Shown here piece after piece: positions 1-8,680 of a stretch of 64,000 nucleotides of DNA (positions within the stretch are counted from its first letter, which is position 1; each line of letters begins with the position of its first letter). The stretch spans positions 1,424,501 through 1,488,500 of the forward strand of contig NZ_CP149571.1 of assembly GCF_037890695.1 (NCBI RefSeq), given 5' to 3'. This DNA is from Aeromonas jandaei. GTDB lineage: Bacteria > Pseudomonadota > Gammaproteobacteria > Enterobacterales > Aeromonadaceae. Made by a program: the position numbers and the translations under genes. Under the pieces are notes generated by a model. It had not been told where the DNA came from. It did no database searches and saw nothing but the letters and a program-made list of their open reading frames with translations.

Positions 1-822
1 ATGGCGCTGTTGGCCGATGGCTGGCACATGAGCTCCCACGCACTGGCGCTCGGTCTCTCGGTATTGGCCTACCGCGCCGCCCGCCACTTTGCCCGTGACC
101 ACAGATTCAGCTTCGGCACCTGGAAGATCGAGGTGCTGGGTGGCTTTACCAGTGCTCTCTTGCTGGTGGGGGTGGCCGGCATGATGCTGTTCGAATCGGT
201 GTTCCGGCTGCTGGATCCCAGCCCGATCCACTACCAGCAGGCTATTGCCATCGCCATCGTCGGCCTGCTGGTGAATCTCGCCTGTGCCTGGCTGCTCAAG
301 GATGATCACGGTCACCACCATCATCATCATCACGGCCATGGGCATGGCCACCATGATGATCATCACGACCACGATCACTCGCACGATCATCACCACGGCC
401 ATCAGGATCTCAACCTGCGTGCCGCCTACATCCACGTGCTGGCAGATGCAGCCACCTCGGTGCTGGCGATTCTGGCGCTGGTGGGTGGCATGCTGTGGGG
501 CGCTGACTGGCTCGATCCGCTGATGGGCATAGTGGGTGCCGGACTGGTCGCTGTATGGGCCTGGGGGCTGCTGCGCGACTCCGGCCGGGTGCTGCTGGAT
601 GCCGAGATGGATGCCCCGCTGGTGACGGAAATCCGCGAGGTGATTGCCGAGCTGCCGGAGACCGAGATCCGCGATCTCCACGTCTGGCGAGTGGGGCAGC
701 AGCAGTATGCCTGCGTGCTCTCCCTGCTGATGATGGCGCCCCTGTCGGCCAACCAGATCCGCGAGCGGCTCGCCATCCATGAAGAGCTGGTACATGTCAC
801 CATCGAGATTGCGACCGAATAA
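1..822 (+). CDS. dmeF: DmeF-type cation diffusion facilitator, 5' truncated
   Basis: This is the C-terminal 273 residues of an inner-membrane cation diffusion facilitator, which exports divalent metals (Co, Ni, Zn) in exchange for protons. The ATG at base 1 is internal: the motif LLADGWHMSSHA near residue 3 is the metal-site helix TM2 of the family, so TM1 lies outside the window. Further membrane segments follow at about residues 45-65, 78-98, 140-165 and 172-190. A very His/Asp-rich cytoplasmic loop sits at about residues 101-136, typical of DmeF and CDF zinc exporters. The cytoplasmic C-terminal domain carries the conserved DLHVW motif (about residue 225). The sequence does not decide the metal. 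A hairpin follows the stop. Confidence 0.85.
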   Translation: MALLADGWHMSSHALALGLSVLAYRAARHFARDHRFSFGTWKIEVLGGFTSALLLVGVAGMMLFESVFRLLDPSPIHYQQAIAIAIVGLLVNLACAWLLKDDHGHHHHHHHGHGHGHHDDHHDHDHSHDHHHGHQDLNLRAAYIHVLADAATSVLAILALVGGMLWGADWLDPLMGIVGAGLVAVWAWGLLRDSGRVLLDAEMDAPLVTEIREVIAELPETEIRDLHVWRVGQQQYACVLSLLMMAPLSANQIRERLAIHEELVHVTIEIATE

Positions 823-831
823 AAGCAAACA

Positions 832-849
832 GGGGGGCCTTGGCCCCCC
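832..849. terminator. hairpin after dmeF
   Basis: A perfect 8-bp GC-only stem (GGGGGGCC/GGCCCCCC) with a 2-base loop lies 10 bases after the dmeF stop. The T tract is short on the plus strand. It separates dmeF from the convergent gene at 877-1293. Confidence 0.55.
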
Positions 850-876
850 GGTTTCAATGCCGTTGGCGCTCTGATG

Positions 877-1293
877 TCAGTGCGGTTGCCCGGTGATCTC
901 CTCCTGCGGCTTGTGTTGCCAGACTGCGCCCAGCAGCAGCTTGAGCAGCAGTTGCGGTGGGTTGTCGAGCAGTTTGCCGGACTCCAGCAGCAGCTGTCCG
1001 TCGGCACCAAAGCCAAGGCTCGCATCGACGGTGCCATCTTCGGCGACCACCTGGAGCAGACCGTTGAGGGCACCGCGCTCACCTGGCTGGCAGCGTAGCC
1101 GCAATTCGCGGGCCTCTCCCAGCAGAGTGAAGGCGCGGCTCAGGGGAGGTGAGTCCTCATAGTCGGGCCAGTTGAAGAAGTGATACTGTTCGGCCAGGGT
1201 GCCAGCCTGCTGGCAAAACTGGTCGAACAGCTGACCGATCGCCTGGTACTCCAGATCCAGCCGTTGCGCCTGTTCCTCAATCCTTTTCATCAC
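877..1293 (-). CDS. conserved hypothetical protein, 138 aa
   Basis: I do not recognise this 138-residue soluble protein. It has no signal peptide or membrane segment. The N-terminal half is helical and acidic (EEQAQRLDLEYQAIGQLFDQF), and the C-terminal half reads like a small alpha/beta domain (GFGADGQLLLESGK). A ribosome site AAGGAG sits just before the ATG. It is transcribed convergently to dmeF and divergently from pulA, so it is probably a single-gene unit. Codon use matches its neighbours, so it looks like a genuine lineage gene. Confidence 0.6.
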   Translation of the reverse strand: MMKRIEEQAQRLDLEYQAIGQLFDQFCQQAGTLAEQYHFFNWPDYEDSPPLSRAFTLLGEARELRLRCQPGERGALNGLLQVVAEDGTVDASLGFGADGQLLLESGKLLDNPPQLLLKLLLGAVWQHKPQEEITGQPH

Positions 1294-1555
1294 CTGCTCC
1301 TTCTCTATCCACTTGATCGAAAATTGTTTTTCCCGACCCGGTGACCACCGTTAGTCAGATATGAGGCCAAATTGCCGCGGGGTCTGTGAGCCGGATCCAA
1401 GTTTCCATCTGAAAACGTTATCTTGTTGAAAAAGTTTGGCTTTTCTGCCTGCTTGCTCACATTTGCAACGATTTTCGCTGATTAAGATGGCACCACCTGG
1501 CAATGACCGGGTGCTCGATTATCGAGACTAACTAAACAGCGGGAATTATAAAAAT

Positions 1556-4500
1556 ATGGATATGAAAAAGACCAAAGTGGCGCTGGTAACAGCCTCACTG
1601 CTCGCGCTTTTGTCTGGCTGTAATGACAATGGTTCTGACTCCTCCGGTGTGAAACCTGTCCCTCCCACACCACCTACCCCTGAAGTGACTGATGGGCCTG
1701 TTGCCCGTTTACCCAAGATGGATCCTCCCAAAGAGCTGCTGATGGCCGGTAACAATCAGGCGGTGATTGCCCTGGTCGATACCCAGACCGCGGCAGCCAG
1801 AAGTGCCGAAGGGCCCTTTGCCAGCTACAGCCTCCATCTCTGGAACAATGAGGCCTGCTCTGCCACCGAGGCGAGCGGTCTGAACAGCGGTTGGGATGAC
1901 AAGAGCAAGAGCCCAGCAGCGGCTGACAGCTTTGGCCCGGCCTGGGTGGTGCCGCTCAGCAAGCTGGAAGGTTGCATCAACTTTATCGCTCGCAACGGCG
2001 ATCTGGCCAACCTGACCGGCAGCGACATGAAGGTGATCTTCCAGGATCATCCGGATCGCACCGTGGCCATCGTGGCCGGCAAGAAGGAGGTATTTGGCAG
2101 CCGTGCCGAAGCCTTCACCGCCGCGTTTGGCGTGGCAGGGGCCAGCGCTCATCTGATCGATGGCAACACCCTGATTTGGCAAGGGGGCAAGGACAAGCCC
2201 CATGTTCGTCTCTATTACACCGACTCCGGCACTATCAAGGCCAATGCCGATGGGGTATTTGACTTCCCCTATATCACCCTGACCGCGACCGCTCTGACCG
2301 CCGAGCAGCAGGCCAAATATCCGCATCTCAAGGATGCGGCTGCCTTTGCCCTGCCCAGCGGCAAGGATCTCAAACCCCTGCTCAAGGGGGAACTGGTGGC
2401 TATCGGTACCGATGCCGACGGTATCCTGCAGGGGGCGACCCTGGTGCAGAGCGCTGGCGCCCTCGATGCCCTCTATGCGACCGAGGCGACCAAGCTCAGC
2501 TATGGTGCCGTGGTAGATGGCAACCGGGTCACCTTCCGTCTCTGGGCGCCGACCGCCAAGTCGGTCAAGTTGGCTCTCTACAACGCCAGCCACCAGAAGA
2601 GTGGCGAGGTAGCGATGACCTTTGACAGCGCCAGCGGCAGCTGGAGTTACGAAGGGGGTAGCGAGCTGATCGGTAAGTTCTACCGCTACGACATGGAGGT
2701 GTACCACCCGCTGAGCCGCAAGGTCGAGCACTATGAGGTGACCGACCCCTACTCCCTGAGCCTCGCGATGAACTCCGAGTTCAGTCAGGTGGTGGATCTC
2801 AACGATCCGGCCCTCAAGCCGGAAGGGTGGGATAGCCTGAAAGCACCCCACAGCCAGCAGAATCCAGCCGATATTACCATCTATGAAGCCCATGTCCGCG
2901 ATCTCACCGGCAACGATGATTCCACCCCGGTGGAGCATCGCGGCAAGTTCCTCGGCCTGACCGATCATGGCACCAAGCCGGTCGCCCACCTGCAGGCGCT
3001 GGCCAAGAGCGGCGTCAGTCATTTGCATCTGCTGCCGGTGTTCGACATAGCTACCGTCAACGAGGATCCGGCCAAGGTGGCCAATATCGGCGATGACTTC
3101 AGCAAGCTCTGTCAGGTCAATCCGGAGGTGAAAACATCCAAGTTTGGCACTTACTGCGGCGGTGGCCAGACTGTCGGCCAGGTGCTGGATGCTCTCAAGT
3201 CGGGCGACAGCAAGGATAACCCGCAGGTGCAGGAGCTCTCCGGCTATCTGCGCGGCGTCGACTCCTTCAACTGGGGTTATGACCCTTACCACTACACCAC
3301 GCCGGAAGGCTCCTACGCTACCAATGCCGAGGGTACCCAGCGCATCCTGGAGTTCCGCGAGATGGTCAAGGCCATCAAGCAGAATATCGGCATGAACGTG
3401 GTGATGGACGTGGTCTACAACCACACCAACGAATCCGGACTTGGCCCCAAGTCGGTGCTCGACAAGATAGTGCCCTGGTACTATCAGCGCCTCAACCCGG
3501 AGACCGGCTCGGTGGAGAACTCCACCTGCTGCTCCAACACAGCGCCGGAGCACGCCATGTTCGCCAAGCTGATGGATGATTCGCTGGTGACCTGGGCTCG
3601 CGACTACAAGATCGATGCCTTCCGCTTCGACCTGATGGGCCACCACCCGAAAGATCAGATGGTGCAGGCGCTGGCCGCGGTGAAGAAGGTCAACCCGGAT
3701 ATGTACTTCTACGGCGAGGGGTGGAACTTCGGCGAGGTGCAGGATGACAAGCGCTTCGTGCAGGCGACCCAGAAGCATCTGGGCGGCACCGGCATCGGCT
3801 CCTTCTCCGACCGCTTGCGGGATGCGGTGCGCGGTGGCAGTCCGTTCGACGGTGGCGATACCATTCGCGAGACTCAGGGCTTTGGCAACGGTGCTTTTGT
3901 CTATCCCAATGAAGCGAGCAAGGTGACCAGGGATCAGGCGCTCCATCTGGCGGATCTGGTGCGTCTTGGCATGGCGGGCAACCTCAGGGACTTCGTCCTG
4001 ACCGACAAGGACGGGGTGCCGAAGAAGGGCTCCGAGATCGACTATAACGGCCAGAGCGCCGGTTATGCCAAGGATCCGGGGGAGGTGCAGAACTATGTCG
4101 ACAAGCACGACAACCAGACCCTGTTCGACAACCTGAGCTACAAGGCACCTGCCAGCGCCGATCTGGTGCGGATGCAGGGGGTATCGCTCGCCACCGCCAT
4201 GCTGGGGCAGGGTATCCCCTTCACCCACGCCGGTGTCGAGCTGCTGAGATCCAAATCCATGGAACGGGACAGCTACGACTCGGGCGACTGGTACAACAAG
4301 GTCGACTACACCCTGGCTGACAACAACTTCGACAAGGGGTTGCCGCGCAAGGATAAGGATGGCGACAACTATCCGCTGATCGAGAAGGTGCTGACGCTCA
4401 ATGGCAAGCCAAATGGCACCGACATGGAGACCATGGTTGGCTTCTATCAGGAGCTGGTGGAGCTGCGCAAATCATCGCGTCTGCTGCGTCTTGGCAGCGG

Positions 4501-5233
4501 CGCCGAGGTGATCAAGCGGGTCGATTTCCGTAATACCGGCCCGGCTCAGGTGCCCGGGCTTATCGTGATGACGGTGGATGACGGCGTCAATGCAGGAGCG
4601 GATCTGGATCCGGCCATCGACGGTCTGGTGGTGATGATCAACGCCACCAACCAGAGCCAGAGTATCGGCGATTTCCGTGATGGCAACGATCAGCCGATCG
4701 ACCTGAGCGGTTTGCAACTGAGCTCAGCTCACCACGCTGGCAACAGTATCGCCCGCGATGCCGCTGTCAGTGGCGGCACCCTGACCCTGGGGGCCTGGTC
4801 GGCCGCTGTGTTCGTCAAGCCGCAGTCCGGTGCGCAGGGAGCGGGTCTGCCGCTTGGCAAGAAAACCGACCTGAGCACCCTGCCACCGTTTGGCAACACG
4901 GGCATCTTTGTGCGTGGCTTCCTGGGTCAGTGGGATGCGGTCAACCAGATGAGCTTTGATGGCAACTACATGTACGGGCTGACCGTGCCGGTCACCGATG
5001 GCCAATTGGGTCAGACCACCCTGAAGATCGCCGATGCCAGCTGGAACATCGCCAACTATGGCAAGTGTGCGCCGAGCGATGTGCTGACCGTTTCAGCCCC
5101 TCTTACCCTGTGCAAAGGGGGGAGTGACGTCGGTATGACCCTGAGCAAGGCGGGTAACTACAAGTTTGTCTTTACCGCCATGGACAAGGAGAAGCCGACC
5201 CTGAGCGTCAGCGTGGCGGATGCAACACCCTAG
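1556..5233 (+). CDS. pulA: pullulanase, secreted lipoprotein (GH13)
   Basis: Pullulanase hydrolyses alpha-1,6 branch points of pullulan and starch-derived dextrins. The 1225-residue protein starts with a lipoprotein signal ending in the lipobox LLSGC. A second in-frame ATG at 1562 is also possible, but the purine-rich GGGA at 1541 favours 1556. After a low-complexity Pro/Thr linker come N-terminal starch-binding and CBM48-like domains (about 45-430), then the GH13 barrel. Visible GH13 signatures are the pullulanase motif GYDPYHYTTPEGSY (about 573), region I DVVYNH (about 617), region II FRFDLMG with the nucleophile Asp (about 688), region III YGEGWNFGE with the acid/base Glu (about 718) and region IV DKHDNQTL (about 848). 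An extra C-terminal domain follows to 1225. The residue at +2 after the lipid Cys is Asn, not Asp. In relatives such as Klebsiella PulA the enzyme is exported by type II secretion. Confidence 0.95.
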   Translation: MDMKKTKVALVTASLLALLSGCNDNGSDSSGVKPVPPTPPTPEVTDGPVARLPKMDPPKELLMAGNNQAVIALVDTQTAAARSAEGPFASYSLHLWNNEACSATEASGLNSGWDDKSKSPAAADSFGPAWVVPLSKLEGCINFIARNGDLANLTGSDMKVIFQDHPDRTVAIVAGKKEVFGSRAEAFTAAFGVAGASAHLIDGNTLIWQGGKDKPHVRLYYTDSGTIKANADGVFDFPYITLTATALTAEQQAKYPHLKDAAAFALPSGKDLKPLLKGELVAIGTDADGILQGATLVQSAGALDALYATEATKLSYGAVVDGNRVTFRLWAPTAKSVKLALYNASHQKSGEVAMTFDSASGSWSYEGGSELIGKFYRYDMEVYHPLSRKVEHYEVTDPYSLSLAMNSEFSQVVDLNDPALKPEGWDSLKAPHSQQNPADITIYEAHVRDLTGNDDSTPVEHRGKFLGLTDHGTKPVAHLQALAKSGVSHLHLLPVFDIATVNEDPAKVANIGDDFSKLCQVNPEVKTSKFGTYCGGGQTVGQVLDALKSGDSKDNPQVQELSGYLRGVDSFNWGYDPYHYTTPEGSYATNAEGTQRILEFREMVKAIKQNIGMNVVMDVVYNHTNESGLGPKSVLDKIVPWYYQRLNPETGSVENSTCCSNTAPEHAMFAKLMDDSLVTWARDYKIDAFRFDLMGHHPKDQMVQALAAVKKVNPDMYFYGEGWNFGEVQDDKRFVQATQKHLGGTGIGSFSDRLRDAVRGGSPFDGGDTIRETQGFGNGAFVYPNEASKVTRDQALHLADLVRLGMAGNLRDFVLTDKDGVPKKGSEIDYNGQSAGYAKDPGEVQNYVDKHDNQTLFDNLSYKAPASADLVRMQGVSLATAMLGQGIPFTHAGVELLRSKSMERDSYDSGDWYNKVDYTLADNNFDKGLPRKDKDGDNYPLIEKVLTLNGKPNGTDMETMVGFYQELVELRKSSRLLRLGSGAEVIKRVDFRNTGPAQVPGLIVMTVDDGVNAGADLDPAIDGLVVMINATNQSQSIGDFRDGNDQPIDLSGLQLSSAHHAGNSIARDAAVSGGTLTLGAWSAAVFVKPQSGAQGAGLPLGKKTDLSTLPPFGNTGIFVRGFLGQWDAVNQMSFDGNYMYGLTVPVTDGQLGQTTLKIADASWNIANYGKCAPSDVLTVSAPLTLCKGGSDVGMTLSKAGNYKFVFTAMDKEKPTLSVSVADATP

Positions 5234-5320
5234 GCAAACCCATTGAGCCCGGGGGATGGCTCGGCGTCCCCGGGTTGAATTCCACCTCGCCAAGGGTGGG
5301 ATAATCCGAGAGAGTAAGCA

Positions 5321-5358
5321 AAGCGCGACTGCCGACCGGCAGGCGCGCTTTTTCTTTT
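5321..5358 (+). terminator. rho-independent terminator of pulA
   Basis: A 13-bp perfect stem (5321-5333 with 5338-5350) closed by a GACC tetraloop is followed by a T-rich tract TTTCTTTT. Confidence 0.9.
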
Positions 5359-5383
5359 ACGGGGTGCCGTGAGAGAAATGAGA

Positions 5384-5421
5384 GGAAAAAGAAAAGCCGT
5401 CCCGGTTGGGGGACGGCTTTT
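5384..5421 (-). terminator. rho-independent terminator of zntA
   Basis: Inverted repeat AAAAGCCGTCC (5392-5402) with GGACGGCTTTT (5411-5421). Read on the minus strand it is followed by a U-rich run from the A-rich bases 5384-5395. It lies about 20 bases after the zntA stop. Confidence 0.85.
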
Positions 5422-5443
5422 GGTTGGGATGTTATCGGCTGGC

Positions 5444-7891
5444 TTAACGCTTGCGCAGCAGGCGCAGGGCGTTGGCGGTGACCAGTGCGGTGGCACCTGT
5501 ATCGGCCAGCACCGCAATCCACAGGCCGGTGATGCCGAGCAGACTGGTGACCAGGAAGATGGCCTTCAGTCCCAGTGCCAGCGCGATATTCTGGTGAATA
5601 TTGGCCAGCGCCGAGCGGGAGAGGCGGATCATCGCGGCGATACCGCCGAGCTGGTTGTGAGTCAGCGCCGCATCGGCTGTCTCCAGTGCCACGTCGGTGC
5701 CGCCACCCATGGCGATGCCGATAATGGCCCGCTTCATGGCCGGGGCATCGTTGATGCCATCACCGATCATCGCGACTTTCTGCGAGCTGGCGAGTTTGGC
5801 AATCTCATCGACCTTTCCCTCCGGCAACAGGCCGGCGCGCCAGCCCATCCCAAGTTCACCGGCGATGGCCTCGGCGGCGCGGGGGTTGTCGCCGGTCAGC
5901 ATGATGCTCTGCAGCCCGAGCCGGTTGAGCTCTTGCAGCGCCTCTGCCGCTTCCGGCCGGATCTGATCCCGCAGGGCCAGCAGGGCCACCGGCAGAGCCT
6001 GTTCGCTGCTGCTCTGGCAGAGCACGACCACCGTCTTGCCCTGCTTCTCCAGCATGGCGATCTGGGCCTGTTGATCTTTGCTCAGCGTAGCTATCCGGCT
6101 CGGTGCCAGCAGTTGCCACAGCTCGCCGTTGATGCGCCCTTCAACACCCATGCCCGGCAGGGCTCGCAGATCGCGGGCTTCTACCTGTGCCAGCCCCTGC
6201 TCGTTGGCGGCGGCCACCACGGCACGGGCCAGCGGGTGGTGGGAGCCCTGCTCGATAGCGGCAGCCAGCGCCAGCAGTTCGCCATTGCTCTGACCATTGA
6301 GGCTCACCAGCTCGGTCAGCTGCGGCTTGCCCAGGGTCAGGGTGCCGGTCTTGTCAAACGCCACAGTATCGATATGGGCCAATCGCTCCAGTGCGGCACC
6401 ACCCTTGATCAGGGCCCCCTGCCGGGTTGCCGCGGCCAGTGCGGAGGTAACCGCTGCCGGGGTGGAGATGACCAGCGCACAGGGGCAACCGATCAGCAGC
6501 AATGCCAGCCCACGATAAACCCACTCATCCCAGCTCTGGCCGAAGACAAGGGGCGGCACCAGCACCACCAGCAGGGCAACCAGCATCATGGCCGGGGTAT
6601 ACCAGCGGCTGAAGCGGTCGATAAAGCGCTCGATAGGGGCGCGCTGGCTCTCGGCCTCCTCGATGAGGTGCAGGATGCGGTCGATGGCGTTGTTGCCCGG
6701 TTCCGATACCACCTCAAGACGCAGTACCCGATCGGCAGCCAGACTGCCGGCCGGCACCTTGTCACCCTGGCGGCGTTCCACCGGGATGGATTCACCGGTC
6801 AGGGCACTTTCGTCAAACGCACCGAGGGCGTCGAGCAGGCGGGCATCGGCTGGGAGACGGGCGCCCGGGGCGATTTCGATAATGTCGCCGGGACGCAGCT
6901 CATCGGCGCCGACCTCTTCGCGCACCTCGCCCTCGGCAGTGGTACGGATCCGCAATGCCTTGTCAGGCACCAGCGCCATCAGGGCGGTGACCCCAGCCCG
7001 GGCGCGACCGGCGGCGTAGGCCTCCAGATGCTCACCCAGCATGAACAGCAGCAGCACCATGGCTGCTTCGGCGGTTTCGCCGAGGAACAGGGCGCCCACG
7101 GCGGCGACCGTCATCAGGGTCTCGATGGCGAAGGGGGAGCCGCTCTTGGTCAGTGCCCACGCCTTGCGGGAGATGGGCCACAGTCCCCAGAGGGTGGCCA
7201 GGGTAAAGAGCGGCTGACCGATCTGGCTCGGCAGCAGGGCCGCCACCAGCATCAGGCCAGCCAGCGACAATGGTTGCCAATATTTGGCGAGCAGGGTCTG
7301 CAGCGGGCCGCGCTCACGGCCGGGCTCCTGCTTGCCGTTGCTCTCGCCCTTAAGCTGGAAGCCGGCGGCCAGTACGGCGGCAGTCACGGGATCAGGGGAG
7401 AGGCCGGGGGCCAGATCCACCACCAGCTTCTCGGTGGCAAACAACACTCGTGCCTGCTGGACACCGTTGACGCGGCTGACGGCTGTCTCGATCTTGCGAG
7501 CGCAGCTGGGGCAATCCATCCCCAACACCTGCCAGCTGTGGCGACTGTTGCCTTGCGCCGGTGCGGTCAGCGGCTCGACAGGAGCCTGCGCATCGTGGTC
7601 ATGATCATGATGGTCATGGTCATGGTCATGGTCATGGTCATGGTCATGGGATGAATTCGCTGTGCAGCAGCTCCGGGAGTGCGCGCCGCCTAGGGGGGGC
7701 TCTTCATCTCCCGGGGAGTCGCACTTCTCGAGATCCTGATGGTCATGAGAGGTGGCGCCGCCACAGCAGCTGACTGGCGCGGCATTGTCGCAGCAGTGAC
7801 TGTTATGCTGGTGCTCGGTGGAGGAGCTGGCCTTGCTGACAGCCTTGATGGGCGCCGCAGCATGCTGGGTGGAGCAGCAGGATTTGCTCAT
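5444..7891 (-). CDS. zntA: Zn/Cd/Pb-exporting P-type ATPase
   Basis: ZntA pumps Zn(II), Cd(II) and Pb(II) out of the cytoplasm at the cost of ATP. I place the start at 7891 (MSKSCC) because a strong AAGAGGAA site precedes it and the longer frame would run through the promoter. The 815-residue protein begins with about 120 Cys/His-rich residues, including an HD repeat, then a metal-binding domain with GMDCPSCA (about 124). The P-type core shows the transport motif CPC in GCPCALVIS, the phosphorylation site DKTGTLT, the HP locus SHHPLA and the hinge GDGINDAP. The CPC motif with the ZntR-like promoter points to zinc rather than copper. It is a single-gene unit, bounded by its own terminator. Confidence 0.95.
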   Translation of the reverse strand: MSKSCCSTQHAAAPIKAVSKASSSTEHQHNSHCCDNAAPVSCCGGATSHDHQDLEKCDSPGDEEPPLGGAHSRSCCTANSSHDHDHDHDHDHDHHDHDHDAQAPVEPLTAPAQGNSRHSWQVLGMDCPSCARKIETAVSRVNGVQQARVLFATEKLVVDLAPGLSPDPVTAAVLAAGFQLKGESNGKQEPGRERGPLQTLLAKYWQPLSLAGLMLVAALLPSQIGQPLFTLATLWGLWPISRKAWALTKSGSPFAIETLMTVAAVGALFLGETAEAAMVLLLFMLGEHLEAYAAGRARAGVTALMALVPDKALRIRTTAEGEVREEVGADELRPGDIIEIAPGARLPADARLLDALGAFDESALTGESIPVERRQGDKVPAGSLAADRVLRLEVVSEPGNNAIDRILHLIEEAESQRAPIERFIDRFSRWYTPAMMLVALLVVLVPPLVFGQSWDEWVYRGLALLLIGCPCALVISTPAAVTSALAAATRQGALIKGGAALERLAHIDTVAFDKTGTLTLGKPQLTELVSLNGQSNGELLALAAAIEQGSHHPLARAVVAAANEQGLAQVEARDLRALPGMGVEGRINGELWQLLAPSRIATLSKDQQAQIAMLEKQGKTVVVLCQSSSEQALPVALLALRDQIRPEAAEALQELNRLGLQSIMLTGDNPRAAEAIAGELGMGWRAGLLPEGKVDEIAKLASSQKVAMIGDGINDAPAMKRAIIGIAMGGGTDVALETADAALTHNQLGGIAAMIRLSRSALANIHQNIALALGLKAIFLVTSLLGITGLWIAVLADTGATALVTANALRLLRKR
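7597..7648. repeat. in-frame hexanucleotide tandem repeat in zntA
   Basis: The plus strand carries six tandem TGGTCA units (7611-7646), flanked by degenerate TGATCA copies. On the coding strand this encodes an alternating His-Asp tract in the cytoplasmic N-terminus of ZntA. Unit gain or loss would keep the frame, so length may vary between strains. Confidence 0.85.
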
Positions 7892-7946
7892 GGTGTGTTC
7901 CTCTTGGCTGGATCCCGCCCCTGCGGGATCCTGAATAACTGAATCG

Positions 7947-7978
7947 AGTGTAAACCTTGGTGTTATATCCAAGGTCAA
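7947..7978 (-). promoter_or_regulatory. zntA promoter with ZntR-type operator
   Basis: On the minus strand: -35 TTGACC, a 20-bp spacer, and -10 TACACT. Inside the spacer is a perfect dyad ACCTTGG-N8-CCAAGGT (22 bp, 7954-7975). An overlong spacer spanned by a 22-bp dyad is the layout of the E. coli zntA promoter, which the MerR-family activator ZntR opens when zinc is bound. The regulator gene is not in this window. Confidence 0.8.
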
Positions 7979-8121
7979 CCCCCTTTTTATCGCGTTGGTG
8001 GTTCGGCCGGGGAGGCGCCATTTTTCCAGCTATATCCCTGTGGTTGGCGGGTGTTTGTGTACCCCCGGCACGCCTATACTGGGAGGCCTGATTTTTACAA
8101 CACCAATAAAGGACATGACAC

Positions 8122-8622
8122 ATGAGCAACTCAGTCACTTTGCAAGGCAACCCGGTTTCCGTCGCTGGCCACTTCCCGCTTGCCGGTGAGCAGGCCAAGC
8201 CTTTCGCTCTGGTGGCCAAGGATCTTTCCGACCTGACCCTGGCGAGCTTCGCCGGTCAGCGCAAGATCCTGAACATCTTCCCGAGCGTCGATACCCCGAC
8301 CTGCGCTACCTCTGTGCGCAAGTTCAACGAGCAGGCCAGCGCTCTGAACAACACCGTCGTGCTCTGCATCTCCGCCGATCTGCCGTTCGCCCAGTCCCGC
8401 TTCTGCGGCGCCGAAGGGCTGGACAAGGTGGTGACCCTCTCCACCCTGCGTGGTGCCGCCTTCCTGCAGGATTACGGCGTGGCCTTCTCCTCCGGCCCGC
8501 TGGTAGGTCTGGCAGCCCGTGCCATCGTGGTGCTGGATGAAGAGAACAAGGTGCTGCACAGCGAGCTGGTGGCCGAAGTGGCCGACGAGCCGAACTACGC
8601 CGCCGCGCTGGCCGTGCTGTAA
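8122..8622 (+). CDS. tpx: thiol peroxidase
   Basis: Tpx is a 2-Cys peroxiredoxin that reduces hydrogen peroxide and alkyl hydroperoxides with thioredoxin. The 166-residue length is normal. The peroxidatic Cys61 is in PSVDTPTCA and the resolving Cys95 is in RFCGAEG. An AAAGGA site precedes the ATG. Older databases call this family periplasmic, but there is no signal peptide here, so the product should be cytoplasmic. It stands alone between the zntA promoter and a bidirectional terminator. Confidence 0.97.
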   Translation: MSNSVTLQGNPVSVAGHFPLAGEQAKPFALVAKDLSDLTLASFAGQRKILNIFPSVDTPTCATSVRKFNEQASALNNTVVLCISADLPFAQSRFCGAEGLDKVVTLSTLRGAAFLQDYGVAFSSGPLVGLAARAIVVLDEENKVLHSELVAEVADEPNYAAALAVL

Positions 8623-8634
8623 GAGGCTGAGCGT

Positions 8635-8663
8635 AAAAAATCCCGCCTTGGCGGGATTTTTTT
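8635..8663. terminator. bidirectional terminator between tpx and the solute-binding protein gene
   Basis: A run of A, then the stem TCCCGCC/GGCGGGA with a 2-base loop, then seven T. The symmetry lets it serve tpx and the convergent gene at 8681-9508. Confidence 0.9.
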
Positions 8664-8680
8664 ATGGGGAGAGAACCTGT

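Noticed and set aside
300..405. His-rich tract in the dmeF frame as a separate small gene
   Set aside because: It is the cytoplasmic loop of the transporter; other frames there are shadows.
1294..1555. MalT boxes upstream of pulA
   Set aside because: No good GGGGA(T/G)GAGG match could be seen on either strand of this 262-bp gap, so I do not claim MalT control.
1709..4228. Long open frame (839 codons) antisense to pulA
   Set aside because: It is a by-product of high-GC codon bias in pulA. It has no domain, and the plus frame carries all GH13 motifs.
5369..7654. Long open frame (761 codons) antisense to zntA
   Set aside because: It has a repetitive, low-complexity protein sequence with no family match, and zntA is unambiguous on the other strand.
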